In this document: one piece after another, positions 24,109 through 33,008 of the stretch
How the letters are laid out: each line of letters starts with the position of its first letter
Position numbering within the stretch: position 1 is the stretch's first letter
Assembly (NCBI RefSeq): GCF_017356245.1
Contig: NZ_JAFMZZ010000001.1
Location: 467,073 to 531,072 of the forward strand
Length of the DNA stretch: 64,000 nt
Reading direction: 5' to 3'
DNA from: Bordetella petrii
GTDB taxonomy: Bacteria > Pseudomonadota > Gammaproteobacteria > Burkholderiales > Burkholderiaceae_B
Notes under the pieces: model-generated
Databases searched by the model: none
What the model saw: only the letters and a program-made list of their open reading frames with translations
Told to the model about the DNA's origin: nothing
Program-made: the position numbers and the translations under genes

Positions 24109-24945
24109 ATGAACACTCCCACTTCCGACCCCCGCCAGCTTGCGCAGGACTGGTGGCGCACCTCCATCATCGACATGCAGCCCGGCGTGATCCGCTATCG
24201 CGGCTATGCCATCGAAGACCTGATCGGCAATGTCGGCCTGGCGCAGATGATCTGGCTGCTGACACGCGGCGAGCTGCCCGGCGCGCAACAGGCCGGCCTG
24301 CTGGAAGCCGCGCTGATGTCGGCCGTGGACCACGGGCCGCAGGCGCCCAGCATCGCCATTGCGCGCATGGCGGCCACCTGCGGGGTGGGCCTGAACAGCG
24401 CCATGGCCTCGGCGGTGAATGTGCTGGGCGACGTGCATGGCGGCGCGGGCGAACAGGCGCTGCAACTGTACCTGGACGCCGCCGCGCGCATCGATGCCGG
24501 CGCGCCCCAGGCGCGGGCCGTGGCCGATGCCGTGAATGCCTATGCCGACGCGCACGGCAAGATCATTCCCGGCTTCGGCCACCGTTTCCATCCAGTCGAC
24601 CCGCGCAGCGCGCCGCTGCTGGCGCTGGTGGATCGCGCCACGCAGGCCGGCGCGGTCAGCGGCCGCCATGCCGCCACGGCGCGCGCCATCGAAGCGCTGC
24701 TGCACGCGCGCAAAGGCAAGCCCATTCCCATGAACATCGACGGCGCCACCGCGGTGATTTATGCTGAACTCGGCTTCGCCCCGGCGCTGGCGCGCGGCCT
24801 GTTCTGCCTGTCGCGTTCGGTGGGCGTGCTGGCCCATGCCTGGGAACAGACCCAGCAAGGCGGCCGCATCAAGGGCCCGATGCCGCGCCAGTTCCTGCCC
24901 ACCTACGAAGGCCGGCCGCCGCGGCCGCTGCCGGCCGCGGAGTAA
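24109..24945 (+). CDS. Citrate-synthase-like enzyme, citryl-CoA-lyase type
   Basis: A 278-residue short citrate-synthase-fold protein; true citrate synthases are about 380-430 residues. The three catalytic positions are kept: His110 in VHGGAGEQ, His158 in IPGFGHRFHPVDPR, and Asp211 in MNIDGATA. Short versions such as citryl-CoA lyase cleave a 3-hydroxy-3-carboxy-acyl-CoA into acetyl-CoA and a 2-oxoacid. Following two CoA-transferases in one operon, a lyase that splits the activated acid fits well. A synthase direction cannot be excluded. It starts 14 bases after the CoA-transferase stop. Confidence 0.82.
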   Translation: MNTPTSDPRQLAQDWWRTSIIDMQPGVIRYRGYAIEDLIGNVGLAQMIWLLTRGELPGAQQAGLLEAALMSAVDHGPQAPSIAIARMAATCGVGLNSAMASAVNVLGDVHGGAGEQALQLYLDAAARIDAGAPQARAVADAVNAYADAHGKIIPGFGHRFHPVDPRSAPLLALVDRATQAGAVSGRHAATARAIEALLHARKGKPIPMNIDGATAVIYAELGFAPALARGLFCLSRSVGVLAHAWEQTQQGGRIKGPMPRQFLPTYEGRPPRPLPAAE

Positions 24946-24948
24946 GCC

Positions 24949-25884
24949 ATGTGGAATCTCTCTTTTGAACCGCCCCAGGTCGTGCAGGCGCGCGTGCTGG
25001 CCACCCTGCCCGAGGCGCTGCGCCTGCGCCGCGCCAGCGACTGGGCCGCCGCCAACAAGCCGGGGCAGGCCGTCGACAGCTTCCTGGAGGGCCCCGCCTT
25101 CGATCGCGCGGGCAACCTGTACCTGGCCGACATCGTGCACGGGCGCATCTTCCGCCTGGCGCCGGATGGCCAATGGCACACCCTCGCCGAAACGGGCGGC
25201 TGGCCCAACGGCATCGCCATCGACCGCGGCGGCGACCTGTGGGTGGCCGACTACCGGCGCGGCCTGCTGCGGGTGCGCCCCGCCGACGGCGCGGTGGAAA
25301 CCGTGCTGGGGCACCGCAATTCGGAAAGCTTCAAGGGCCTGAACGACCTGCACTTCGACTTGCAGGGCAACCTGTATTTCACCGATCAGGGCCAGACCGG
25401 CCTGCACGATCCCAGCGGCCGCGTCTACCGCCTGCGGCCATCCGGGCAGCTGGACCTGCTGCTGGCCAACGGCCCCAGCCCCAACGGCATCGCCCTGGAC
25501 CCGTCCGGCCACGTGCTGTACATGGCCATGACCCGCGCCAACGCCGTCTGGCGCGCCCCCGTGCTGGCCGACGGCTCGCTGTCGAAGGTGGGCGCCTTCC
25601 GCAGTTTCTTCGGCGCCAGCGGCCCCGACGGCCTGGCCGTGGATGCCGCGGGCCGGCTGGTGGTGGCCCACGCCAGCCTGGGCGGCGCCTTCGTCCTGAA
25701 CCCGCGCGGCGAAGTCACCCATTTCATCCGCAGCCCCGTTGGCGCCACAGTCACCAACATCGCCTTCCGCCCCGGCACGCCCACCCTGGTGATGACCGAA
25801 TCACAAACCGGCACGGTGCTGGAAGCCACCCTGCCCGACCCGGGCGCGCCGCTGTGGTCGCACGCCGACGCGCCGGACGCCTGA
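24949..25884 (+). CDS. SMP-30/gluconolactonase-family protein
   Basis: A 311-residue six-bladed beta-propeller. Metal-ligand positions can be seen: the Glu of FLEGPAFD, the Asn of KGLNDLHFD, the Asn in SPNGIALD and the Asp in GPDGLAVD. Members hydrolyse lactones or, rarely, phosphotriesters. There is no signal peptide. It is the last gene of the IclR operon, three bases after the lyase, and may open a lactone form of the substrate before CoA transfer. It is convergent with paaK. Confidence 0.87.
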   Translation: MWNLSFEPPQVVQARVLATLPEALRLRRASDWAAANKPGQAVDSFLEGPAFDRAGNLYLADIVHGRIFRLAPDGQWHTLAETGGWPNGIAIDRGGDLWVADYRRGLLRVRPADGAVETVLGHRNSESFKGLNDLHFDLQGNLYFTDQGQTGLHDPSGRVYRLRPSGQLDLLLANGPSPNGIALDPSGHVLYMAMTRANAVWRAPVLADGSLSKVGAFRSFFGASGPDGLAVDAAGRLVVAHASLGGAFVLNPRGEVTHFIRSPVGATVTNIAFRPGTPTLVMTESQTGTVLEATLPDPGAPLWSHADAPDA

Positions 25885-25893
25885 AGCGCAATA

Positions 25894-27207
25894 TCAGCGC
25901 GGCCGCTTGTCCACCACGCGCCGCGCCTTGCCGGTCAGGGTGCGTTCCACGAAGCCGCAATCGGCCACCCGCACGCGCGCCGTCACCCCGATGTACGACT
26001 TGACCGCATGCTGCAGCTGCTTGCCCAGCGCCTCGCGCTCGGCTTCGGCCAGGCTGGCGAACTCGTCGCGCACTTCGGTCAGGATCTCCAGTTCGTCCAG
26101 GTGGCCGCTGCGCGTCAGCACCAGCTGGTAGTGCGGCGCCAGCTGGGCGATCTTCAGCACCTGCTCTTCGACCTGGGTGGGGAACAGGTTTACGCCGCGC
26201 ACGATCAGCATGTCATCGCTGCGGCCGGTAATCTTGCCGATGCGCCGCATGCTGCGCGACGTGGGCGCCAGCAGCCGGGTCAGGTCGCGCGTGCGGTAGC
26301 GGATGATGGGCATGGCCTCTTTGGTCAGCGAGGTGAACACCAGCTCGCCCTGCTCGCCGTCGGCCACCGGCGCCCCGGTTTCCGGGTTGATGATTTCGGC
26401 GTAGAAATGGTCTTCCCACACCACCGGGCCGTCTTTGGTTTCCACGCATTCGCTGGCCACGCCCGGCCCCATCACTTCCGACAGGCCGTAGATGTCGACG
26501 GCGTCGATGGCCGCCTCGGCCTCGATGTCCTGGCGCATCTGGCCCGTCCAGGGCTCGGCGCCGAAAATGCCGATGCGCAGCGAGCTCTGCCGCGGGTCGA
26601 TGCCCTGGCGGCGCTGCTCTTCGATGATGTTGCAGAAGTACGAAGGCGTCACCATGATGATGTCGGGCCGGAAATCGCTGATCAGCTGCACCTGTTTTTC
26701 CGTCTGGCCGCCCGACATCGGGATCACCGTGCAGCCCAGGCGTTCGGCGCCGTAATGCGCGCCCAGCCCGCCGGTGAACAGGCCGTAGCCGTAGGCCACG
26801 TGCACGATGTCGCCGGGCCGGCCGCCCGCCGCGCGGATCGAGCGCGCCACCAGGCCGGCCCAGTTGTCCAGGTCCTGCGCGGTGTAGCCCACCACCGTCG
26901 GCTTGCCGGTGGTGCCGCTGGAGGCATGCACGCGCGCCACCTGCTCGCGCGGCACGGCGAACATGCCGAACGGATAGTTGTCGCGCAGGTCTTGCTTGGT
27001 GGTGAACGGGAATTTGGCGATATCGGACAACTGCTTCAGGTCGTCCGGGTGCACGCCCGCCGCGTCGAACGCCTGCCGGTAATGCGGCACGTTCTGGTAG
27101 GCATGCGCCAGCGTCCATTTCAGGCGCTGCAGCTGCAGCGCCTCGATTTCATCGCGGCTGGCATGCTCGATGGGATCCAGCCCGGGTTTGCTCACGGTAT
27201 TGGACAT
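25894..27207 (-). CDS. paaK: Phenylacetate-CoA ligase
   Basis: A 437-residue adenylate-forming ligase that makes phenylacetyl-CoA from phenylacetate, ATP and CoA. Markers are FPFTTKQDLRDNYPFG, HASSGTTGKPTVVGYT (the phosphate loop), YGLSEVMGPGVASEC, and the C-terminal KITGRSDDMLIVRGVNLFPTQVEE. GGAG nine bases before the ATG marks the start. It is the last gene of the leftward paa cluster, 80 bases after paaI. The product, phenylacetyl-CoA, is also the inducer that releases PaaX in known systems. Confidence 0.95.
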   Translation of the reverse strand: MSNTVSKPGLDPIEHASRDEIEALQLQRLKWTLAHAYQNVPHYRQAFDAAGVHPDDLKQLSDIAKFPFTTKQDLRDNYPFGMFAVPREQVARVHASSGTTGKPTVVGYTAQDLDNWAGLVARSIRAAGGRPGDIVHVAYGYGLFTGGLGAHYGAERLGCTVIPMSGGQTEKQVQLISDFRPDIIMVTPSYFCNIIEEQRRQGIDPRQSSLRIGIFGAEPWTGQMRQDIEAEAAIDAVDIYGLSEVMGPGVASECVETKDGPVVWEDHFYAEIINPETGAPVADGEQGELVFTSLTKEAMPIIRYRTRDLTRLLAPTSRSMRRIGKITGRSDDMLIVRGVNLFPTQVEEQVLKIAQLAPHYQLVLTRSGHLDELEILTEVRDEFASLAEAEREALGKQLQHAVKSYIGVTARVRVADCGFVERTLTGKARRVVDKRPR

Positions 27208-27287
27208 GGATTCGGTCTCCTGGAATGCTGTGCGGCGCGGCGCCGCTTTATCGTATTGGGAGTGGCGGTGCAGAAAAATCCGGGTCT

Positions 27288-27758
27288 TCACGCATCCGGC
27301 GGCGTGCCCACGATCTGCCCCTTGATGCGGTACGAGCGGCCGCGGAACAGCGCCAGCTGCCGCCCGTCCTGGTTGGTGATGGTCACGTCGTAGACGCCGG
27401 TGCGGCCGGCCAGCGAACGTTCCTGCGCCACCGCCGTCAACAGGTCGCCGGCGAACCCCGGCGCCAGGAAGTCGATCGTGCAGCCCGAGGCTACCGTGCT
27501 GGCGTTGCGCGAATTGCAGGCAAACGCGAACGCGCTGTCGGCCAGGGCGAAAAGGAAACCGCCGTGGCAGGTCTGGTGGCCGTTCAGCATGTCCGGGCGC
27601 ACGCGCATGGTCAGGCGCGCGAAGCCCGGGGCGATCTCGGCCACGTCCATGTCCAGGCCCTGCGTGGCGGCATCCACCGCGTACATGGCGGCGCCCACGG
27701 CCTGGGCCAGTTCGTGCGGGTCGGCCGGCACGTCGACAGAAGGCACATGCGTGGTCAT
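27288..27758 (-). CDS. paaI: Hydroxyphenylacetyl-CoA thioesterase
   Basis: A 156-residue hot-dog-fold thioesterase. The catalytic-region signature GHQTCHGGFLFALADSAFAFACNS is clear. PaaI rescues CoA from dead-end hydroxyphenylacetyl-CoA products of the phenylacetate route. Its ATG overlaps the paaG stop by one base (TGATG), and the gene ends before paaK with an 80-base gap. Confidence 0.93.
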   Translation of the reverse strand: MTTHVPSVDVPADPHELAQAVGAAMYAVDAATQGLDMDVAEIAPGFARLTMRVRPDMLNGHQTCHGGFLFALADSAFAFACNSRNASTVASGCTIDFLAPGFAGDLLTAVAQERSLAGRTGVYDVTITNQDGRQLALFRGRSYRIKGQIVGTPPDA

Positions 27759-28546
27759 CAGCGCCCCTTGAATTGCGGTTCGCGCTTGCCCAGGAACGCG
27801 GCCACGCCTTCGGCGTAGTCGGCGCTGCGGCCCAGTTCGCGCATCAGGTCGCGCTCCAGGTCCAGCTGCGTGGACAAGTCGTTGCGCAGGCTGGCCTGCA
27901 GCGCCTGCTTGGTGCTGGCCAGGCCGCGCGTGGGCGCGGCGGCGAAATGCGCGGCCAGCTTGTCCAGCGCGGCGTCGAAGGCATCGTCGGCCACGCATTG
28001 CCAGATCAGGCCCCAGTCCTGCGCCTGGCGCGCGCTGAGCTTGTCGCCCAGCATCGCCAGCCCCATGGCGCGCGCGCGCCCCACCAGCCGCGGCAGCACG
28101 AAGGTGCCGCCGGTATCGGGAATCAGGCCCAGCCGGCAGAACGACTGGATGAAGCTGGCCGATTCCTTGGCAATGACAATGTCGCCCGCGAACGCCAGGT
28201 TGGCGCCCGCCCCCGCCGCCACGCCGTTCACGCCCACCACTACCGGCAGCGGCAGGGCGTGCAGGCGGCGCACCAGCGGCGCGTAGTACTTTTCCACGGT
28301 CTCGCCCAGGTCGGGCGGGGCGCCCTCGGCGGCCATCTGCCGTTCACTCAGGTCCTGCCCGGCGCAAAAGCCGCGGCCGGCGCCGGTCAGCACCAGCACG
28401 CGCGCGCCTTCGCGCTCGACGCGGGTCAGGGCGTCGGCCACTTCGCCGTGCATGGCGGCGGTGAAGCTGTTGAGCTTGTCGGGGCGGTTCAGGGTCAGCC
28501 GGGCAATGCCGCCCGACAGATCGAACAAGATGCTCTGGTAGGTCAT
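27758..28546 (-). CDS. paaG: 1,2-epoxyphenylacetyl-CoA isomerase
   Basis: A 262-residue crotonase that converts ring-epoxidised phenylacetyl-CoA to the oxepin form. GVAAGAGANLAFAGDIVIA and FIQSFCRLGLIPDTGGTFVLPRL match PaaG closely, including Asp144 in the catalytic GLIPD position. The ATG at 28546 was chosen; upstream in-frame residues belong to the paaN frame. It lies 13 bases after the paaN stop. paaF, paaH and paaJ, needed for later steps, are not in this window. Confidence 0.93.
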   Translation of the reverse strand: MTYQSILFDLSGGIARLTLNRPDKLNSFTAAMHGEVADALTRVEREGARVLVLTGAGRGFCAGQDLSERQMAAEGAPPDLGETVEKYYAPLVRRLHALPLPVVVGVNGVAAGAGANLAFAGDIVIAKESASFIQSFCRLGLIPDTGGTFVLPRLVGRARAMGLAMLGDKLSARQAQDWGLIWQCVADDAFDAALDKLAAHFAAAPTRGLASTKQALQASLRNDLSTQLDLERDLMRELGRSADYAEGVAAFLGKREPQFKGR

Positions 28547-28559
28547 GGCGGATTCCCGG

Positions 28560-30224
28560 TCAGACGTGGCGGCGCGTCTGCACGACGCGGAAGCGGTTGG
28601 ACACGAAGGCCGAATCCGACAGCGCCGCATTGGCGGCGGGATTGGCGCCGGTGCCGTGGAAGTCGCTGAAGGCGGCGGTCTGGTTCACGAACACGGCGCC
28701 GGTCAGGTTCAGCGACAGCGCCACGCCCGACACTTCGGCGGCGTCCTGCACCTGCTCCGCCACGGTATCGTCGGTGGTATAGGCCGCCAGCGACAACGCG
28801 CCATGGCGCACCACGCTGTCGCGCGCCAGGCCGATGCTGTGCCCGGTGGAATCGGTGGCCACCACGAAGGCGATGGGGCCGAACCACTCCTGCCCGATGG
28901 CCGGGTTGCCGGACTCGGCGCGCAGCAGCAGCGGCGTGCGCACACGCGCGCCCTCGAACTGCGGGTGCGCCAGCGCCTGACTGTCGGCCACCACCGGCAG
29001 GCCCAGGGCGCGCGCCTGCTCGATGCGCGCCGCGATGCCTTCATTCTGGATGGCGCCGGTCAGTTCCACCGCCTTGGCCGGGTCGGCGCACAGCTTCTGC
29101 AGGGCCGTGCCCAGGGCCGCCGCCACCTCGTCGAAGCTGGCATGGCCTTCGGCCGTGGCGATGCCGCCACGCGGCACATAGATGTTCTGCGGCGCCGTGC
29201 ACATCTGGCCCGAATACAGGGCCAGAGAAAACGCCAGGTTGCGCGCCATGCCCTTCAGGTCGTCGGTGGAATCGACAATCACCTGGTTGACGCCCGCCTT
29301 CTCGGTATACACCTGCGCCTGCCGCGCGTGCTGTTCCAGCCAGTTGCCGTTGGCGCTGCTGCCGGTGAAATCGACGATCTTCACAGCCGGGTCCTGCGCC
29401 AGCTGCTGCGCCGTGTCGTCGCCGGCCGGATGGGCGGCCAGCTGCACCACATCGGCGTCGAAGCCGGCCTCGGCCAGCACCTCGCGCGCCACCTGCACGG
29501 TGATGGCCAGTGGCAGGATGGCGCCGGGATGCGGCTTGACGATCACCGCGTTGCCGGTGGCCAGGCTGGCGAACAGGCCCGGATAGCCGTTCCAGGTGGG
29601 AAAGGTCGAACACCCGATCACCAGCGCGATGCCGCGCGGCACGATGGTGAAGCGCTTTTCCATCTTGATGGGGTCGTGCTTGCCCTGCGGCTTTTCCCAC
29701 AGCGCCACGCCGGGAATGCGCGCCATTTCCTGCCAGGCATAGGCCACCGCCTCGACGCCGCGGTCCTGCGCATGCGGGCCGCCTGCCTGGAAGGCCATCA
29801 TGAAGCCCTGCCCGGTGGTGTGCTGCACGGCATGGGCGATCTCGAAGCTGCGCCGGTTCAGGCGCGCCAGGATCTCCAGCGACACTCCCACCCAGGCGCG
29901 CGGGCCGGTCCGGCGCCACTGCTCCAGGGCGCGGCCGGCATTCTGCACCAGCGCCGCCGGCGGCACCTGCGGGTAGCCGATGTCCAGCGCGAACCCGTAG
30001 GGCGACTGCTCGCCGCCCACCGTGCCCTGGGCGCCGTTCAGCGCCAGCGGAAATGCCTTGCCGCGCAGGGCCTCGAAGGCCGCGCGGCCGTCGTCGGCGG
30101 CCGATTCGCCATAATGGCGCGGGCTGGGCGATTCGGCGAAGGGGCTCCAGTAGCCGCGCTCGGCCGCGGCCGCCTGCGCGCGTTCGAGCAGGGGCTGGTG
30201 GCGTTCAAAAAAATCCTGTGACAC
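28560..30224 (-). CDS. paaN: PaaN-type oxepin-CoA ring-opening aldehyde dehydrogenase
   Basis: A 554-residue aldehyde dehydrogenase of the PaaN/PaaZ group. IVPRGIALVIGCSTFPTWNG, VDFTGSSANGNWLEQ, and GQMCTAPQNIYVP with the catalytic cysteine are visible. E. coli PaaZ is about 680 residues with a C-terminal MaoC hydratase that opens the ring; that domain is absent here. This protein should oxidise the ring-opened aldehyde, and a separate hydratase must open the ring. It lies between paaE (45 bases upstream) and paaG. Confidence 0.9.
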   Translation of the reverse strand: MSQDFFERHQPLLERAQAAAAERGYWSPFAESPSPRHYGESAADDGRAAFEALRGKAFPLALNGAQGTVGGEQSPYGFALDIGYPQVPPAALVQNAGRALEQWRRTGPRAWVGVSLEILARLNRRSFEIAHAVQHTTGQGFMMAFQAGGPHAQDRGVEAVAYAWQEMARIPGVALWEKPQGKHDPIKMEKRFTIVPRGIALVIGCSTFPTWNGYPGLFASLATGNAVIVKPHPGAILPLAITVQVAREVLAEAGFDADVVQLAAHPAGDDTAQQLAQDPAVKIVDFTGSSANGNWLEQHARQAQVYTEKAGVNQVIVDSTDDLKGMARNLAFSLALYSGQMCTAPQNIYVPRGGIATAEGHASFDEVAAALGTALQKLCADPAKAVELTGAIQNEGIAARIEQARALGLPVVADSQALAHPQFEGARVRTPLLLRAESGNPAIGQEWFGPIAFVVATDSTGHSIGLARDSVVRHGALSLAAYTTDDTVAEQVQDAAEVSGVALSLNLTGAVFVNQTAAFSDFHGTGANPAANAALSDSAFVSNRFRVVQTRRHV

Positions 30225-30269
30225 GAGACAATCTCCGGAATGAATGGGGTTCTGGAACGGGCGGCCGAT

Positions 30270-31358
30270 TCAGGTTTCCTGGTCGAAATCCAGCACCAGG
30301 CGATCGCTGACCGGGAAACTCTGGCAACTGAGCACGAAGCCGCGCGCCACTTCATAGTCTTCCAGCGCGAAGTTGGCGTCCATGTCGACTTCGCCTTCGA
30401 TGACTTTGCAGCGGCACGTCGAACAGACGCCGCCCTTGCACGAATAAGGCAGCTCCACGCCCTGCGCCAGGGCCGAGTCGAGCACGCTGTCCTTGTTCTT
30501 GTCGATGAAAAAGCTGCGGCGATGGCCGTCCTGCACCACGGTGACTTCGCACTGGCCCTTGCCGGGCGCGGCCGGCGCGTCGCGGCCGGTGCGCAGCGCG
30601 CGCGGCCCGCGCGGCGCGCCGAACAATTCGAACTTGATGTGCGATTTGGGGATGCCGCGGTCCTGCAGATGCTGCACCACGCTTTCGATCATGGTCTGCG
30701 GGCCGCACACGAAGGCATAGTCGATGTCGTCCGGGCGCATCCAGGCCGACATCAGCTGGTCGACCTTGTCGCCGTCCAGCCGGCCGTTGAACAGCTCGAT
30801 GTCCTGGCTCTCGCGGCTCATGATGTACACCAGCGAAAACCGCTCCATGTACAGGTTCTTCAGGTCTTCGATCTCTTCGCGAAACAGTACCGACGACGAG
30901 GCGCGGTTGCCGAAGAACAGGGTGAAGCGGCTGTGCGGCTCGGTGGACAGCGCCGTCTTCACCAGCGAAAACACCGGCGTGATGCCGCTGCCCACGGCGA
31001 AGGCCACATAGTGGCGGCGATGTTCAGGCGCGAAATCGACCGTGAAATTGCCGGCCGGCGGCATCACCTCCAGCGTCTGGCCCGGCTGCAGCTCGTGGTT
31101 GGCCCAGCTCGAGAACGCGCCCTCGTCGACCTTCTTGATGGCCACGCGCAGCAGGCCGTCGCCAGGAGCCGAGCAGATGGAGTACGAACGGCGCAGCTCT
31201 TCGCCGCCCAGCTCGGTGCGCAGCGTCAGGTACTGCCCGGGCCGGAATGCGAATTGCGTGCGCAGGTCTTCCGGCAGGTCGAAGGTGACCACGACCGCGT
31301 CGCGCGTATTGCGCGCCACCGAGGCGACCTTCAGGGAATGGAACGAAGTCTGGCTCAT
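30270..31358 (-). CDS. paaE: Phenylacetyl-CoA epoxidase reductase subunit
   Basis: A 362-residue flavin/iron-sulfur reductase that passes electrons from NADPH to the PaaABC oxygenase. N-terminal FAD domain: RPGQYLTL and RRSYSICSAP. NAD(P) domain: AVGSGITPVFSLVK and FVCGPQTMIESV. C-terminal plant-type 2Fe-2S domain: CKGGVCSTCRCK plus a later LSCQ. The order matches E. coli PaaE. It is 18 bases after paaD. Confidence 0.95.
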   Translation of the reverse strand: MSQTSFHSLKVASVARNTRDAVVVTFDLPEDLRTQFAFRPGQYLTLRTELGGEELRRSYSICSAPGDGLLRVAIKKVDEGAFSSWANHELQPGQTLEVMPPAGNFTVDFAPEHRRHYVAFAVGSGITPVFSLVKTALSTEPHSRFTLFFGNRASSSVLFREEIEDLKNLYMERFSLVYIMSRESQDIELFNGRLDGDKVDQLMSAWMRPDDIDYAFVCGPQTMIESVVQHLQDRGIPKSHIKFELFGAPRGPRALRTGRDAPAAPGKGQCEVTVVQDGHRRSFFIDKNKDSVLDSALAQGVELPYSCKGGVCSTCRCKVIEGEVDMDANFALEDYEVARGFVLSCQSFPVSDRLVLDFDQET

Positions 31359-31376
31359 GGCGTGAAGCGGCCCTGC

Positions 31377-31889
31377 TCAGTGTGTCTTGAAATAATCGAA
31401 TGGCTCGCGGCACGCGCCGCAGCGGTACAGGGCCTTGCACGAGGTCGAGCCGAAATGGCTGACCAGCCGGGTCTGCGCCGAGCCGCAATGCGGGCAGGCC
31501 ACCACCGGCGCGGCCGCGCGGCGGCTGATGCCCGACACGTCGATGGCGCGCTCGGCCGGCGCCGCGATGCCGTAGCCCTTGAGCGCGGCGCGGCCGCGCT
31601 CGCTCATCCAGTCGGTGGTCCAGGCCGGCGCCAGGCGGGTTTCCACCCGCACCGCGGCCACGCCGTGGCCGGCCAGCGTGCGCTCGATGTCGTGGGTGAT
31701 TTCGCGCATGGCCGGGCAGCCCGAATAAGTGGGCGTGATGGTGACCACACAGGTGGCGCCGTCCCAGGCCACCTCGCGCACCACCCCCAGGTCCACCACC
31801 GACAGCACGGGGATCTCGGGATCGGGCACGCTTTCCAGCCACGCCATGACCTGGCGCGGGGTGGCGGGCGCGGACGCGGCGTGCTTCAC
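31377..31889 (-). CDS. paaD: Phenylacetyl-CoA epoxidase assembly protein
   Basis: A 170-residue DUF59/MIP18-type protein. The N-terminal half has VPDPEIPVLSVVDLGVVREV and PTYSGCPAM. The C-terminal half is a zinc-ribbon-like region with CPHCG and CGAC pairs. PaaD is needed for epoxidase activity, probably by helping build the metal centres. The ATG overlaps the paaC stop (ATGA). Confidence 0.93.
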   Translation of the reverse strand: MKHAASAPATPRQVMAWLESVPDPEIPVLSVVDLGVVREVAWDGATCVVTITPTYSGCPAMREITHDIERTLAGHGVAAVRVETRLAPAWTTDWMSERGRAALKGYGIAAPAERAIDVSGISRRAAAPVVACPHCGSAQTRLVSHFGSTSCKALYRCGACREPFDYFKTH

Positions 31890-32650
31890 CAGGCGGCTCC
31901 GGGATAGGCGCGCGGCAGCGATTGCATCTCGGCCAGCAGGTAGCTCAGGGCTTCGGTATGCCGCCCCTGGCGCCCGCCCTGCAGCGCGGCATGGCTGGCC
32001 TCGGCGAGCTCGGGCACGGCCAGCGTGGCTTCGTCCAGCACTTCGCGCACATGGGCGAGCCAGGGCTCGCGCAGCGCCGCCAGCTCACAGCCGATGCCGC
32101 GCGCGGCCAGGTCGCGGTCCACGGCGTCGTCGATGAACAACTCGCCGGTATGGCGCCAGGCGGCCTCCACGGCCTCTTGCATGCGCGCATGGCTTTCCGC
32201 GGTGCCGTCGCCCAGCCGCACCACCAGATCGGACGAGCGGCGCACGTGATAGGTGACTTCTTTCAGCGACTTGGCGGCGATCGCCGCCACGCGTTCGTCG
32301 GCGGACTGCGCCAGACGCTGCAGCAGGAAGTAATGCCACACGTCGAAGAAAAACTGCCGCGCCAGCGTGTCGCCGTAATGGCCGTTGGGCCGCTCGACCA
32401 GCGTGGCGTTGCGGAACTCGGGCGCATGGCGCAAATAGGCCAGCGCGTCTTCGTCGCGGCCGGCCCCCTCGACTTCGCCGGCCAGCGTCAGCCACATGCG
32501 GGCCTGGCCCAGCAGGTCGAGCGCGGTATTGGTCAGCGCCAGGTCTTCTTCCAGCGCCGGTCCGTGGCCGCACCATTCCGACAGGCGCTGCGACAGCACC
32601 AGCGTGGTGTCGCCCAGGCGCAGCAGGTATTCGAAAAAAGGCTTGTCCAT
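31886..32650 (-). CDS. paaC: Phenylacetyl-CoA epoxidase structural subunit
   Basis: A 254-residue ferritin-like helical protein that pairs with PaaA in the epoxidase complex. FEYLLRLGDTTLVLSQRLSEW, EEDLALTNTALDLLGQARMWL, and EVTYHVRRSSDLVVRLGDGT are typical. The di-iron ligands are not all conserved in PaaC, which stabilises rather than catalyses. It lies nine bases after paaB. Confidence 0.94.
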   Translation of the reverse strand: MDKPFFEYLLRLGDTTLVLSQRLSEWCGHGPALEEDLALTNTALDLLGQARMWLTLAGEVEGAGRDEDALAYLRHAPEFRNATLVERPNGHYGDTLARQFFFDVWHYFLLQRLAQSADERVAAIAAKSLKEVTYHVRRSSDLVVRLGDGTAESHARMQEAVEAAWRHTGELFIDDAVDRDLAARGIGCELAALREPWLAHVREVLDEATLAVPELAEASHAALQGGRQGRHTEALSYLLAEMQSLPRAYPGAAW

Positions 32651-32659
32651 GTCCGCGCC

Positions 32660-32944
32660 CTACATGTGCTTGATTTCGTCGGGCATCGGAAAGAACGTGG
32701 GATGCCGGTAGATCTTGCTGTTGGCGGGGTCGAACAGCGGCTCTTTGTCGCCCGGGCTGCTGGCCACGATGTCGGCGGCCCGCACCACCCAGATGCTCAG
32801 GCCTTCATTGCGCCGCGTGTAGACGTCGCGCGCGTGGTTGATGGCCATTTCGGCGTCGGGGGCGTGCAGGCTGCCCACATGCTTGTGGGCCAGGCCGTGC
32901 TGGCTGCGGATGAACACTTCCCACAGCGGCCATTCCTTGCTCAT
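32660..32944 (-). CDS. paaB: Phenylacetyl-CoA epoxidase subunit B
   Basis: A 94-residue small subunit. WPLWEVFIRSQHGLAHKHVGSLHAPD and YTRRNEGLSIWVV match PaaB, which bridges PaaAC units in the multicomponent epoxidase. The length is typical. It follows paaA by 64 bases. Confidence 0.95.
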   Translation of the reverse strand: MSKEWPLWEVFIRSQHGLAHKHVGSLHAPDAEMAINHARDVYTRRNEGLSIWVVRAADIVASSPGDKEPLFDPANSKIYRHPTFFPMPDEIKHM

Positions 32945-33008
32945 GATGCGTATCCTTCAGGGAACAGGCCGCCGGCGCGGCCCGGAAAACCAAGATCGAA
33001 GCGGCGCG

